A stretch of 64,000 nucleotides of DNA from Onthophagus taurus (Eukaryota > Arthropoda > Insecta > Coleoptera > Scarabaeidae). The notes under the pieces are model-generated. The model had not been told where the DNA came from. It saw only the letters and a list, made by a program, of their open reading frames with translations, and did no database searches. The position numbers and the translations under genes were made by a program. The number at the start of each line of letters is the position of its first letter. Position 1 is the first letter of the stretch. The stretch lies in NCBI RefSeq assembly GCF_036711975.1, contig NC_091968.1, forward strand, positions 20,894,001 through 20,958,000, written 5' to 3'. This document shows, one piece after another, positions 10,337 to 22,186 of this stretch.

Positions 10337-12827
10337 CCAAATCTGTCGATTTTGTGTAGATATATCAAATCTAGCGCCTCGCCCGCGACTTCGGCAATGT
10401 GAGGATTAATGTCTTCCTATAAGAGTCTCTATACTTTTACAAAGATATATGAGGAACGATTTTGCCTCAAATCGCCGAGGTCGCTTGCGGGCGAGGCGCT
10501 ACATCCTCCAAAATTGTCGATTTTGTGTTGATATATCAAATCTAGCGCCTCGTCCGCAGGCGACCTCGGCAATGTGAGGATTAATGTCTTCCTATACGAA
10601 ACTTTATACTTTTACAAAGATATATGAGGAACAATTTTGCCTCAAATCGCCGAGGTCGCTTGCGGGCGAGGCGCTAGATCCTCCAAAACTGTCGATTTTG
10701 GGTTGATATATCAAATCTAGCGCCTCGCCCGCGACTTCGGCAATGTGAGGATTAATGTCTTCCTATAAGAGTCTCTATACTTTTACAAAGATATATGAGG
10801 AACGATTTTGCCTCAAATCGCCGAGGTCGCTTGCGGGCGAGGCGCTACATCCTCCAAAATTGTCGATTTTGTGTTGATATATCAAATCTAGCGCCTCGCC
10901 CGCAAGCGACCTCGGCAATGTGAGGATTAATGTCTTCCTATAGGAAACTTTATACTTTTACAAAGATATATGAGGAACAATTTTGCCTCAAATCGCCGAG
11001 GTCGCTGGCGGGCGAGGCGCTAGATCCTCCAAAACTGTCGATTTTGTGTTGATATATCAAAGCTAGCGCCTTGCCCGCAGGCGACCTCGGCAATGTGAGG
11101 ATTAACGTCTTCCTATAAGAGCCTTTATACTTTTACAAAGATATATGAGGAACGATTTTGCCTCAAATCGCCGAGGTCGCTTGCGGGCGAGGTGCTAGAT
11201 CCTCCAAAACTGTCGATTTTGTGTTGATATATCAAATCTAGAGCCTCGCCCGCAAGCGGTCTCGGCGATTTGAGGATTAATGTCTTCCTATAGGAAACTT
11301 TATACTTTTACAAAGATATATGAGGAGCAATTTTGCCTCAAATCGTCGAGGTCGCTTGCGGGCGAGGCGCTAGATCCTCCAAAACTGTCGATTTTGGGTT
11401 GATATATCAAAGCTAGCGCCTCGCCCGCAAGCGACCTCGGCAATGTGAGGATTAATGCCTTCCTATAAGAGCCTTTATACTTTTACAAAGATATATGAGG
11501 AACGATTTTGTTTCAAATCGCCGAGGTCGCTTGCGGGCGAGGCGCTAGATCCTCCAAAACTGTCGATTTTGTGTTGATATATCAAATCTAGCGCCTCGCC
11601 CGCAAGCGATCTCGGCGATTTGAGGATTAATGTCTTCCTATAGGAAACTTTATACTTTTACAAAGATATATGAGGAACAATTTTGCCTCAAATCGTCGAG
11701 GTCGCTTGCGGGCGAGGCGTTAGATCCTCCAAAACTGTCGATTTTGGGTTGATATATCAAAGCTAGCGCCTCGCCCGCAAGCGACCTCGGCAATGTGAGG
11801 ATTAATGCCTTCCTATAAGAGCCTTTATACTTTTGCAAAGATATATGAGGAACGATTTTGTCTCAAATCGCCGAGGTCGCTTGCGGGCGAGGCGCTAGAT
11901 CCTCCAAAACTCTCGATTTTGTGTTGATATATCAAAGCTAGCGTCTCGCCCGCAAGCAACCTCGGCAATGTGAGGATTAATGTCGTCCTATAAGAGCCTT
12001 TATACTTTTACAAAGATATGTGAGGAACGATTTTGCCTCAAATCGCCGAGGTCGCTTGCGGGCGAGGCGCTAGATCCTCCAAAACTGTCGATTTTGTGTT
12101 GATATACCAAAGCTAGCGCCTCGCCCGCAGGCGACCTCGGCAATGTGAGGATTAATGTCTTCCTATAAGAGACTTTATACTTTTACAAAGATATATGAGG
12201 AACGATTTTGCCTCAAATCGCCGAGGTCGCTTGCGGGCGAGGCGCTAGATCCTATAAAACTGTCGATTTTGTGTTGATATTCCAAATCTTGCGCCTCGCC
12301 CGCAAGCGACCTCGGCGGTGTGAGAGTTAATGTGTTCCTATAAGAGACTTTATACCTTTACAAAGATATATAAGGAACGATTTCGCCTCAAATCGTCGAG
12401 GTCGCCTACGGGCGAGGCGCTACAATCTTCCAAGCGGACGATTTCGTGTTGAATAACCAAATCTAGCGCCTCGCCCGCAAGCGACCTCGGCGGTTTGGGA
12501 ATTAATCTTGTTATAATATATTTTGTATCTTTATCAAGATATCTAAAGAACGATTTCGTATTAAACCGCCGAGGTCGCTTGCGGGCGAGGCGCTAGACCA
12601 TCCAAATCTGTCGATTTTGAGTAGATATAGCAAATCTAGCGCCTCTCCGGCAAGCGACCTCGGCAATGTGAGGATCAATGTCTTCCTATAAGAGACTTTA
12701 TAGTTATACAAAGATGTATGAGGAACGATTTTGCCTCAAATCGCCGAGGTCGCTTGCGGGCGAGGCGCTAGATCCTCCAAAATTGTCGATTTTGTGTTGA
12801 TATATCAAATCTACCGCCTCGCCCTTT
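10337..12827. repeat. SatA: ~173-bp palindromic satellite array (main block)
   Basis: About 14 head-to-tail monomers of 171-175 bp; landmark CTAGCGCCTCGCCCGCAAGC begins at 10371, 10542, 10717, 10888, 11063 and 11238. Each monomer contains two inverted ~38-bp arms (CTAGCGCCTCGCCCGCAAGC... and its reverse complement ending ...GGGCGAGGCGCTAG) separated by a ~60-bp AT-rich loop, with a ~38-bp AT-rich spacer between monomers. Arms are strongly GC-rich and spacers AT-rich. In the first half, alternate monomers differ consistently (GAGTCTCTATAC or GAGCCTTTATAC versus GAAACTTTATAC), which indicates a dimeric higher-order unit. Minus-strand open frames through the array are read-through artefacts. Confidence 0.95.
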
Positions 12828-14115
12828 CTGTTTTGATTAAGTTTAGTTTTGGATCTTTCACCGCCGGATTCTAAATTTATGTATAACAATGTTGACTTAT
12901 GCTCTGTTATATGCAGATCGACAGTAGCACTAGTGTACGTATTGTCGAGTTTTCCTGAACTTTTAATAAATATGTGGTTGATACAACTTCTACTTGTGTT
13001 TTGAATACGAGTGCACCTATTAATCACCAATACGAAATTACATTCGTTAAGAAGGTTTAGGTATTAGGTATTTAGGTATTATAATATGATTTTTAAGAGT
13101 TTTTGTCAAATTTAAGTATTCTGTCGATTGTATTGACCCCATTTGGGTCTCCAGGTGGTTAGGGTGTATATATTTATTTCCGACAATATTTAAACACGTT
13201 TTAGTTTAAGAATACTAATTTATTTTAGTTATTACATGTCTATTGTGTTCGTTAAATCTATGTGGCTACGAATACTAATGTATTGACTAATTATGTATTT
13301 CATTTGTGCCAACAATTCTATTGCTCAGCGTTATTGTAATCGCGCGCCGATGGCCAACGTGTAACTTAACACTTCCCATGGCCAAAGTGTAACTTAACAC
13401 TTCCGATGGCGAGGTGCATTGCTGTTTAATTGGCAACTTATATAATAACAATAATTTATGTAACTTTGAATATTAAAATATGTCCATCACACAATCCATT
13501 GACAAAGTCTTCAGGTGAAGTGGAGGGTGGTCTATATATCACCGTCAAAGTGTATTGCCCACCATTATAACCCCTAATGTTTATCTCAATTACTCTACAG
13601 ACATCAATATTTGTTATTTTCCAGGTGTAACTAGGGAATTCTTAATATATACTATGACCCCATCATTTTTATTTATATTACCTTCGCTATAAAGGAGATC
13701 GTAATTTTCCAGAAAGAATATAGAACAGTCTGGTACCCTAAACGTTTCTGTTAAGCATACAATTTCGAAATCTGTGCTTAATTGTTTCAAATTAACCCTT
13801 AATTCGTCCCAGTTTCCATAAATGCTTCGAATGTTTTGATGCAAAATCTTCATTGCATGGTTTAACTTAAGACTAGTGTGATACTGTGTATTAAAAGAAT
13901 TGATATCATTTATGGTTTCCATTTCTAGTGTATTGAAGTTTTTACAACAATAATACTATTATTACTAATGATACAACAATAACAGTTTTAACCAAGAAAA
14001 TTTTAGACCACTGGACACGCATCAGTCAATCGGATCAAGTCATTCTCAGTACTCACCCTAATCACTACATCGTTATCATTCTTTTTCATAAATAATATAC
14101 CATTTTTGAATATAC
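12828..14115 (-). pseudogene. LINE 5' part (ORF1 end and APE endonuclease) inside SatA
   Basis: Minus-strand relic. At 14100-14003: IFKNGILFMKKNDNDVVIRV (an ORF1-like end). At 13922-13614: MKILHQNIRSIYGNWDELRV and FEIVCLTETF (start of an apurinic endonuclease domain). Near 13590-13500: YTLTVIYRPPSTSPEDF. At 13030-12850: SCINHIFIKSSGKLDNTYTS and ITEHKSTLLYINLE (end of the endonuclease). No RT follows: sequence returns to SatA inside an arm at both edges. A LINE missing its 3' half is unusual, because reverse transcription normally loses the 5' end. A ~29-bp motif with GTGTAACTTAACACTTCC is repeated twice near 13340-13400. Confidence 0.7.
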
Positions 14116-14440
14116 CGCTTCCGGGCGACGCGCTAGACCGTCCAAATATGTCCAATTTGGGGAGATATATCAAATCTAGCGCCTCGCCCGCAAGCGACCT
14201 CGGCAATGTGAGTATTAATTTCCTCCTATAAGAGAATTTATACTTTTACAAAGAAATATGAGGAACGATTTTGCCTCAAATCGCCGAGGTCGCTTGCGGG
14301 CGAGGCGCTAGACCGTCCAAATCTATCGATTTTGTGTAGATATATCAAATCTAGCGCCTCGCCCGCAAGCGACCTCGGCAATGTGAGGATTAATGTCTTC
14401 CTATAAGAGACTTTATACTTTTACAAAGATATAGTAGATA
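14115..14440. repeat. SatA: distal block (about two monomers)
   Basis: Continuation of the palindromic satellite after the LINE interruption, with arms at 14117-14140, 14171-14210, 14270-14312 and 14351-14390. The spacer variant GACCGTCCAAATCTATCGAT matches the outermost left monomer near 10331, so the two edge monomers of the original array are alike. Confidence 0.9.
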
Positions 14441-15420
14441 AGGACTGATTTCTCCGATTTTCTATCAGATTGTTTTAAAATATTTTTGAATATTTCAGGA
14501 TATTTCATACATAGATAAGATTTTTATGAAACCTTATCTATATACTTTCTTTATCCCCCTTTATAATAGGAAAAATGCCCCCACGATACGAAGAGAATAA
14601 AAGATAAGAGATGGATAGAAATGATAGTTTCTCGAATGGTTGTGAGGAGGTCGGAGGGGAAACCGTACAGAAGTGGTGAGCACGCCGTAAATCGACACTC
14701 GAGGACATAACTTCGCCCGCGACCCTAAATTCAAAAGACATGACAGCGTAATTCCGGGCTCATTTCGCCTGGAGGAGTCGTAACTCGGACCGATGTCGTA
14801 AAACCAAAAATAGGAAACGTCTTTCTCTTGCAATGTGTTGTAACAATTCTCGAATCGGCAATTTCAAATTTAATATCCCTATTTTATCTTTTAAGTGTTT
14901 CAAAATCTTGCTGTTTTAATTTTAACGTTGCTAAATGAAAATAAAACCGCTTAGAAAACAGTGAAACTTTACAGTTCTTTTCTTCCCCCTTGATTTACTC
15001 GGTTGGGGATAATGCCTCGAGGTTGAGTTACAACACCAAGGGGGTGGGTACTAGGAACTGGTGGCTAGTGCCTTAATGCTATTACGGTGTTATTATTATG
15101 AGATATTGCTCGAACGAGTAAGAGAGGGAAGAACCACCTTACTCCTAGTATTATAAACAGATGCGGGGAGGAAGGTAAGATGTCTGTTTAATGCTAAGGG
15201 GATCGTGATGGGGGGATAATGGAGATAATAAAGTAAATTGATGCACGCCGGGACTAAGGATAGATTACAGCTTTAACTTTTTTCTAAATAGTTTGTTTAA
15301 TGTAGTATATTAATTGTAGTATATAATATTAAATATTTTAACATCAATGTTATAAGATCCTAATTGTATACGACAGTTTTGTTGTACAGTGATGTCTTCC
15401 TATTAGCCATTTATATGATC
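14440..15420. other. Intergenic, nothing recognised
   Basis: Mixed composition, with a moderately GC-rich stretch at 14560-14800. No gene family, element or RNA was recognised; open frames here are short and unsupported. Confidence 0.4.
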
Positions 15421-15429
15421 AAAATTTCA

Positions 15430-15960
15430 TGCCCATTTCTTCCATTTTCTTTTTAGCCAAAATTTTTCGCCTCAAGTTAGTGTCAAGTGTCATGCCTAAG
15501 TACATACATTGCGTCCTCATATAGCTGTCACGTTACATCTCACTGCGTAGCACTGATGTAGCACTGATCTACATCGGCTGCAAACGTTGCCAGTGGTATC
15601 TGCTATATCAGTGGTATGCAGGACATAGAGTGAAGGCTTAGGGACATCTTCCTGATGCACTCCAACTTCCACTTCTTCTTAAATCTGAATATGCATCCTC
15701 TTGTTTAACTCTAAAGAGTCTGTTGGTTAAGTATGATGTTAACATTTCAGAGCTTCGTACTAGACAACAAGAAATAGTGCAGGAATAGGTATACTAACAT
15801 GACAGTACCTTCTTTAGGAAGCTGCTTTAATATTTTCCCTATGATTAGGTCGAAGCATGCTGTTTCTCCGCTGACCTATTCTTTTTCTTCTTCGGAGTAC
15901 CTTGGACTAAAAGTTGTTTCTTTAATGACTAAAGTTCTGACTCTGACATTTGACAAGAAA
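15430..15960 (-). pseudogene. LINE reverse transcriptase fragment
   Basis: Minus-strand relic. Near 15860-15800: ILKQLPKEGTVMLVYLF (an RT fingers block). Near 15640-15570: PSLYVLHTTDIADTTGNV (palm, with the catalytic residues lost). Near 15510-15440: MYLGMTLDTNLRRKILAKKK (the YLGVTLD block). Frame changes and stops are frequent. It is likely of the Jockey/R1 type, but too degraded to classify. Confidence 0.55.
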
Positions 15961-16259
15961 TATTATAAGACACAAACACACAATGGTACTATGAAGAGCA
16001 GGATTTCACGCATGCATTTTTCTTCCTGTTGGTTCCCTTTGGAAAGGGGCAGACGTTTCGCCAAGATCTCTCCTGGCATCTTCAGTGCGTTGTCGTAGTC
16101 TCCTGTCGGCAGACTGACAATGTATATATAAGTTTACTTCTGAAAACTTTACTCCTAAACCATACTTAGATTGCCAATGAGGAAGAGGCGTGCTAGAAAA
16201 TCTATCCGAGCTATCTAAGTTAGTGTCAGAGTACTGCAATTTCAAGTTCAGTAATTACG

Positions 16260-16640
16260 CTTGTTCAGAAAATCATCACTCTGCTTTTACATCAAATCCA
16301 AGGGCGTAGATAGGCAGAATCTAGGTAAATCTAATGTGTTGTAATTTATATTCTTTAGGAAAATACAATCTAAGTCCACTATTGAAAATGACACAGTTTA
16401 AAAAATTCACCTCTCTCTTCCTATAACAAATATTCAGCCTACACGGGCAGGAAGAATACAAAGAATTGATCTAGTTTCTTAGTTGGGAAATTTTCACTGT
16501 AGTGTTGATGTCCGATAGACTAGAATGGTTGAGGTGATACGACTAAGGGTTTTCTGAGTAAGAGTATAGAAGAAAAGTGGAGTTTAAGAACGTGGTGAAG
16601 ATGATAAGGAGAAGGTTTCCACAAGAATCAAGTCTAGTAT
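16260..16640. other. Unassigned stretch between LINE fragments
   Basis: Between two minus-strand LINE relics. It may hold the decayed RNase H tail of the 16640-17260 fragment, but no motif could be confirmed. Confidence 0.3.
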
Positions 16641-17260
16641 CTAACTGCAAGGTAAAGTATGCCAGAAAGCAACTTGTGGAGATCATCTGCAGGAGAAAGA
16701 AGTTTGAAACAATGAGAGAAGGTATGAACAGGATAAAGGACTGTGAAAATTACAAATGTTACTAAGTACTTAGTCCCTATTGTTTGTGGAACATCGGCAT
16801 GTGGAATTTCGAGATGTCCTCTGAGGTTGCCCTCCATCAACTTGAGTAAAGAGCAAGTTTTCAGTGACAAGGCACTTAAAGCTGCCTCTGTTTGTATACA
16901 TATACAGATGAAGTGGTGTGAGACCACTTCAAAGCAGTAGTGTTTCAAAAGCAGCCGTTGGACAAAATCTCATTGCACCTGTTATATTAAGACAAGCTAG
17001 TCGCTGGATTTGTGCTATCACCACCAAACCTGTCCTACCAAACCAGTAAGGCATAGGCGTCCATGCGTCTGATTACAGCTACGTAGTCCCAGTGAGCTGG
17101 TTAGTCATGATGGCATTTTTCCTCAATTTGGTTTTTTCAGGTTGATAGCTCTGCCTTCAATGGAAGTTGCTCTCAGTTGTCCCTTTGCCGAGTGAAAGTG
17201 ACTATTTCTCCTTTGTTCGAATTAATGCTGACCCCATTGTTTCTGCATAAAGTGTTGGTA
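16640..17260 (-). pseudogene. LINE RT C-terminal fragment (R1/LOA-like)
   Basis: Minus-strand relic. Near 17250-17170: NGVSINSNKGEIVTFTRQRD (normally GLxVNPxKTELVLFTRK). Near 17090-17040: YVAVIR and YALLVW. Near 17010-16950: IQRLACLNITGAMRFCPTAA. Near 16930-16880: PLHLYMYTNRGSFKCL. The same block order occurs at 3300-4065, so both are probably fragments of related RNase H-bearing LINEs. Frames shift repeatedly. Confidence 0.65.
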
Positions 17261-17335
17261 TGTAGTTGGGCTTTTCCATTAATTGGGTTATGACAATTAA
17301 ACATACACAGATGTAAAAACTCGTCATCAAATTTG

Positions 17336-17602
17336 CTTCAAAATGTTCTTTATTTCGTGATGATACCTCAATTCGTTAAAACATGCAGAGTTGGATTTAA
17401 AAAATCATAACAACGATGTTTATGGAAAATAAAAAATTATTTATGGTACATTAAATCTTCAGGAAATGTGTGAAAATGTTCTTTATTTCATGATTTCTCC
17501 ATTCGTTCTTGAAATACGATTCTTTTAAATTTATGTTTGATATTAAAAATCATAACAACGATATTTAAGGAAAATAAAAAATTTGTTATGGCACATTAAA
17601 AT
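17336..17602. repeat. Tandem duplication, ~135-bp unit, two copies
   Basis: Two adjacent similar units: each opens with AAAATGTTCTTTATTTC, contains AAAATCATAACAACGATnTTTA and GGAAAATAAAAAATT, and ends TATGGnACATTAAA. Copies differ by substitutions and small indels. No coding content was recognised. Confidence 0.75.
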
Positions 17603-17789
17603 AAGAACATCTTTGATTACCATCCAAACCAATTTGTTTAATACAGTCGTTTGTTACCATGTTCATCAATAAACCGACTTGTCCAGGGACTCCGTTGAGG
17701 ATCCGTACGTTGACATAAAGAATTGCCAGCAAATATGAGATTGTTTTGTCAAATATGCCTTAGTGCAGGTGCTACAAAATCCTGGGTAT

Positions 17790-18080
17790 GCCTTTTCAAC
17801 AATTTAAAGCCGAATCAAGAAACAGCTTAAATCAGGTACTTCAGAAAGGTACAGATGTGAAGGTACATATTGTGATGTTTGTAACAGTAATGTTGTCAGA
17901 AATGGGATTGATGTTGACATGTTGTTATTGTGGTGGGAGATGCTTTCCAAGAGTGTTCCAAATCCACCTATACCCTGTCAAAGCATTGACAAAGAATATT
18001 TTAAAGTCAGAAAATGGGCAAATAAAGACTAGTTATTCAGATCTCGCCTATAACAAAGCGTCTACAATAAACAAATTATA
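17790..18080 (+). repeat. Duplicated coding-like segment, copy A
   Basis: Shares about 200 bp with 50460-50700, including TGTTGTTATTGTGGTGGGAG/TGGTGTTATTATGGTGGGAG-like text, GCTTTCCAAGAGTGTTCCAA and TCAGAAAATGGGCAAA. In one frame both copies encode a block like LLLWWEMLSKSVPNPPI. The product is not recognised. In copy B the segment ends where the last exon of WSD gene 4 should begin. Confidence 0.6.
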
Positions 18081-18122
18081 CAGTTAACATACTTAGTTAG
18101 AGTTAACTTGACGTTTATCAAC

Positions 18123-18258
18123 ATGGCGATTGAATGTGCGTTTTGTTGTAAAAACATACAAAGAAATTCTGATTATATCGCTTGTCGCGGAAATTGTGGT
18201 CACAATTACCACCTAGAATGTGTACAAATGAGTGTCGGAAAGTTCAACACCATGAAAG
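18123..18258 (+). pseudogene. LINE ORF1 N-terminus with PHD finger
   Basis: ATG at 18123 opens MAIECAFCCKNIQRNSDYIA, then CRGNCGHNYHLECV. This is a PHD-type zinc finger (Cys4-His-Cys3 spacing), a common N-terminal domain of insect LINE ORF1 proteins. The frame then runs directly into an RT sequence of another LINE at about 18259, so only the finger survives. ORF1-like sequence resumes at 19505, and the two may be parts of one ORF1 with its middle replaced. Confidence 0.7.
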
Positions 18259-19500
18259 AGTGTGCCTCAGGGAAGTGTATTGGGTCCATTACTCTTTTCA
18301 ATTTTTATAAACAGTGTTACCAAATTCATTTCATGCAACTATCATTTATATGCGGATGATCTTCAAATCTATACATCAACAACTATGAATGAGCTCCCGG
18401 TATCCATGGCGCGGCTTAATGATGATCTGTCCAGGATACTTCACTGGTCTAAATGTTTTGGCCTGAGTTTAAATATTGCCAAGACGCAAGCTATAGCATT
18501 CGGCTCAAAACCTTTACTTACAAAATTTTACTCTTCCAATGATACGCAACTGATACTCGGTGACAATGTTATACATTTCACCAATACGGTCAAAAACTTG
18601 GGGGTGACAATGGACTCAGCGCTGTCTTGGCGGTATCAGATTCAGTCTGTTTGTAGGAAGGTCTATTTTTGTTTTCATTCTTTACGTAAACTTGGTTGTT
18701 TTCTTCCCCTTGCTGTCCGTCGTAATCTCTGTTACTCATTAATACTGCCCCACATAGATTATGCTGATGCTGTGTATCCCGACCTGGCAATTACCCTCCG
18801 TAACAAATTAGAAAGATTGCAGAACAACTGTCTACGCTTTATTTTTGACCTGGGTAAGTACGACCATGTTACGCAATATCGTAATCACCTGCAAATGTTG
18901 ACTGTCGAAAAGCGCAGATCATTCCGTATACTGACAACGCTGTATAAGATACTTTCTTCTCGGACCCCAGGATACTTGTACACGAACTTTCAATTCATGT
19001 CGTCTCACGGTCTGCCTACTAGAGCACAGTCTGATACGTTACTCATATTTCCCATTCATCGCACCGAGAGATATCATGGATCTTTCACGGTGCAGGCTAT
19101 AAAGCTTTGGAATAGTTTACCCATGGAAATACGCAACACTCGTAGTTTTCTGACATTTAAGGTCTGCTTAAGGGATTATCTATTATCATTACAATTATCG
19201 GAATCTAACTATTGATATCGCCTGCTTCTCTCCTCTTTTTCTTTCTCTTCCTCTCTATCAACTGTACTCGTTGTGTTGTTTTTCCTCTTTGCTCTTTTTC
19301 TTCTTTTTGCTTAAATGTTGAATTATTTATATAGCCATATTGATTTTTTTTACATACGTTGCTGGTTGGGTCTTTTGGAAGACATCGCCTTTGGCGATAA
19401 ACTGACCTTTTGTCAACATGCATTACTTATTCATTTATGTATACATATATATTATTTTTCTCTTGTATTAACTATGTGGCAATAAACTTATTATTATTAT
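18259..19500 (+). mobile_element. 5'-truncated LINE: RT palm to 3' tail (CR1/L2-like)
   Basis: Open frame 18262-19215 of 317 codons. It starts at [16 protein letters not shown], has catalytic YADD (residues 30-33), [33 protein letters not shown] and a final [20 protein letters not shown] block, then stops. There is no RNase H, which fits CR1/L2/Jockey-like LINEs. A short 3' region ends with AATAAACTTATTATTATTAT, a simple-repeat tail. The absence of stops indicates a recent insertion. No target duplication was found. Confidence 0.85.
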
Positions 19501-19504
19501 AAAT

Positions 19505-19870
19505 GCGTTACAACAAGAAAATGCACCCTTTACAACAGTAATGCGTAAACCAAGAAGGAAGTCAATGTTAAATATAACTCTCGACACGGCATCTGATATT
19601 GAATTAAAAGGAACGCCACAATATGTTAACTTTCATATATGTGGTTTTGAAACTACAACTACTGAAACTGTTATAACAGAATATCTTAGTAAAAATAATA
19701 TAAAAAACGCTAATTCCTCACTACTGACAGCTTAAGTCAGTACCTATAGAATATCAAAATGAAACAAAAAAACCAACGCTATGGCCATCAGGAGTGCGTA
19801 TAAGTCGTTTTGTAGAAATGATTTATAAAAGATCCCACCCAACATAGAAGAACACGATGTATCTATAACA
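19505..19870 (+). pseudogene. LINE ORF1 C-terminal fragment
   Basis: Open from MRKPRRKSMLNITLDTASDI to a stop at 19735, then another frame with KKPTLWPSGVRISRFVE near 19765-19815, a block typical of LINE ORF1 C-termini. It lies just upstream of an endonuclease-RT ORF2 on the same strand and probably belongs to the same LINE. Confidence 0.6.
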
Positions 19871-20672
19871 ACTACTTTCACAGTGATTCATCAGAACATT
19901 CAGAGTATTCGGAATAAAATTGATGAACTGCTTGTTTTCGTAGAATCCTTAGATACCACTGTAAATGTAATAACTTTGACTGAACATTGGTTGAAAGCTG
20001 ATGAAGTAATACTAGTAGATGGTTATAAAGTGGCTTCAACATTTTCAACGGTAAATAATCAACATGGAGGCAGCTGTATACTAGTACGTAACGATCTCAA
20101 GTACACGGAGCTGATGAATATAAAAGAAAAAAGTAAAGAATTTGTTATTGAACGTAGTGCTATAAAATTAAATGTACAAAAAGTAACGATTATCTGTATA
20201 TACCGATCACCAAAATCGGATATAGAAGACTTTTTTAACATTTTAGAGGACATACTATTAGAATGTTCACCGCAAACATTGAGAACTAAATTATTATTAA
20301 CTGGTGATTTAAATATAAATCTAGAAAATAGAAATACTAATACTCTCAGATTGTTAGATATGCTTAACCGACACAATCTTAGACCAACTATCAACAAACT
20401 AACACGGATAACTGAATATTCCAGCTCACTTATTGACAATATTTATGTGAACATAGAACGTTGTAACAGTGAAGTAATCATTTCAACTCTTTCCGATCAT
20501 ACAGCGCAGAAGATATCTTTTCCAATAACAACTATAGATGGCAACACACAAGTAAAAATGCTAAAAAAACGTATATTTAGCAATACAATTCTCTCAGAAA
20601 TACATGCTGAAATACATACTAGCTATAAAGAGACTGACGAGTTATATGACAAGTTCATAGATGTAATACATA

Positions 20673-20700
20673 CCGTATTTTCTCGAATCTTATCCGCACT
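20673..20700 (+). repeat. pogo left terminal repeat
   Basis: CCGTATTTTCTCGAATCTTA followed by TCCGCACT. It is paired with 22187-22214, with a few mismatches. Confidence 0.8.
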
Positions 20701-22186
20701 CGAATCTAATCCGCACCCCGATTTTAAAAATGCATAGTGGTAAAAAAATTTAGTTTGCGAATGTAATCCGCATCTTTCTTTGAGCAATTCGACAACACCA
20801 AAACGATGCGATGCTTGTTGTTAACCATAAATATATATTTTTTCTGTTGACTGACGCTGATGTACCTAAAGAAACCTTGCTTACGACGAGTTTTTATTAG
20901 ATTAGACTTTAAATTTACCAAGCCAGAAAAAATTGGAAAATAAATATAATTTTAAAAATAAATAGTAATGCCTAGCACGAATGCCGTTCACATACTGCCC
21001 TCGTAGTAGCTCGAAGGTGGTGTCTGCTTAATTATACATATAATAGCGTAATTATAAAAAAAAAGTAGCAAAAATCTAAAAGGTTCTTCTATACAGCAAA
21101 GTTTAAAGAGATGTTATTAAGTTAGCGTTAAGGAAATCGAAAAGCTGGTACAATTTTTGCTGTTAATGAGAGTAACGTTGCGGCTGTTGCGGAAAGACAA
21201 GGTACCTATTGCAGACTGTGAGGCATCGTACAAAAAATTTACCGGGCCAAAGGAGAGACGATTTCATGAAATTGACGAGGCAGTTTTCTAGTTCTCTTAA
21301 GAAAACCGATAGGAGGGACTAAAAAATTTTGAATACTAGCAAAGGTTGGACTGTGGGATTTATGCGCCGAATGGTGTTATCGTTGAGGCGCAGAACTACA
21401 ATTTCCCAAAAGCTCCTCCAAAATGATTTTCAAGAAAATTTCAATTTGTCTCAAACTGTAAATGTCAACGAAATGGTAGTATATCTGGATATGCCACCCA
21501 ATTACACACTGGAAAGCAGAGGTTGCGCATAACATTGATGCTAGCAGTAACAAGTGATAGGGAAAAAATGGTTTCATTTGTCATATTGAGAAAAAAACCA
21601 TTCTGAAATCTGAAAGACTTCCCGAATGACATCCTAGTTAGGGCACAACAAAAAGGATGGATAATGGAAAAGCTGATGATGGAATGATTAAGACAAGTAT
21701 GGAGTCTTAGACCAGGAGAATTATTAAATAAGGATATTAATTAATCATAGACTGATTGCCCTTGGTTTAGACTTCTTGTCATAATAATAATACCTGGTGG
21801 AATAACATCCATACTGCAACCTGTGTATGTAAATGTATATTAACAACCTCGAGAATTAACAAAACCGGGAGCAATTAAAGGAGCTTCTGAACTTGCTCAG
21901 TGAGTGTAGGCGACATGGAAAACGTTCCCTGAAAACAACATTATAACATCATTTAAGAAGTTTTGTATAATCCGAATTGATCTGTATTGCTCCGAAGATG
22001 ACGGAATATGAGAAGAAAATGATACATAAAAATGTAAATATCGTTCTAAAACCTTTAATAAAGTGTTATTGTTATAATATGATTTTATTTTACTATTTTC
22101 CAAATTGCAACTATACGACTGCGAATCTAATCCGCACCCGATTGTAATCCGCATTTGATTTTAGAGCACATAAAATTTGTAAAAAA

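Noticed and set aside
11650-12711. Minus-strand open frames repeating SLAGEALDLIY and FGGSSASPASDL
   Set aside because: They are read-through of the SatA palindromic monomers; the same phrase recurs in each monomer and frames break at random.
10337-14440. Regular repeats resembling a CRISPR array
   Set aside because: The repeats are long tandem satellite monomers with conserved spacers in a eukaryotic genome; there are no unique spacers or cas genes.
16577-16948. Open frames on both strands at 16577-16948
   Set aside because: They overlap the minus-strand LINE relic, whose own motifs are in other frames; no independent support.
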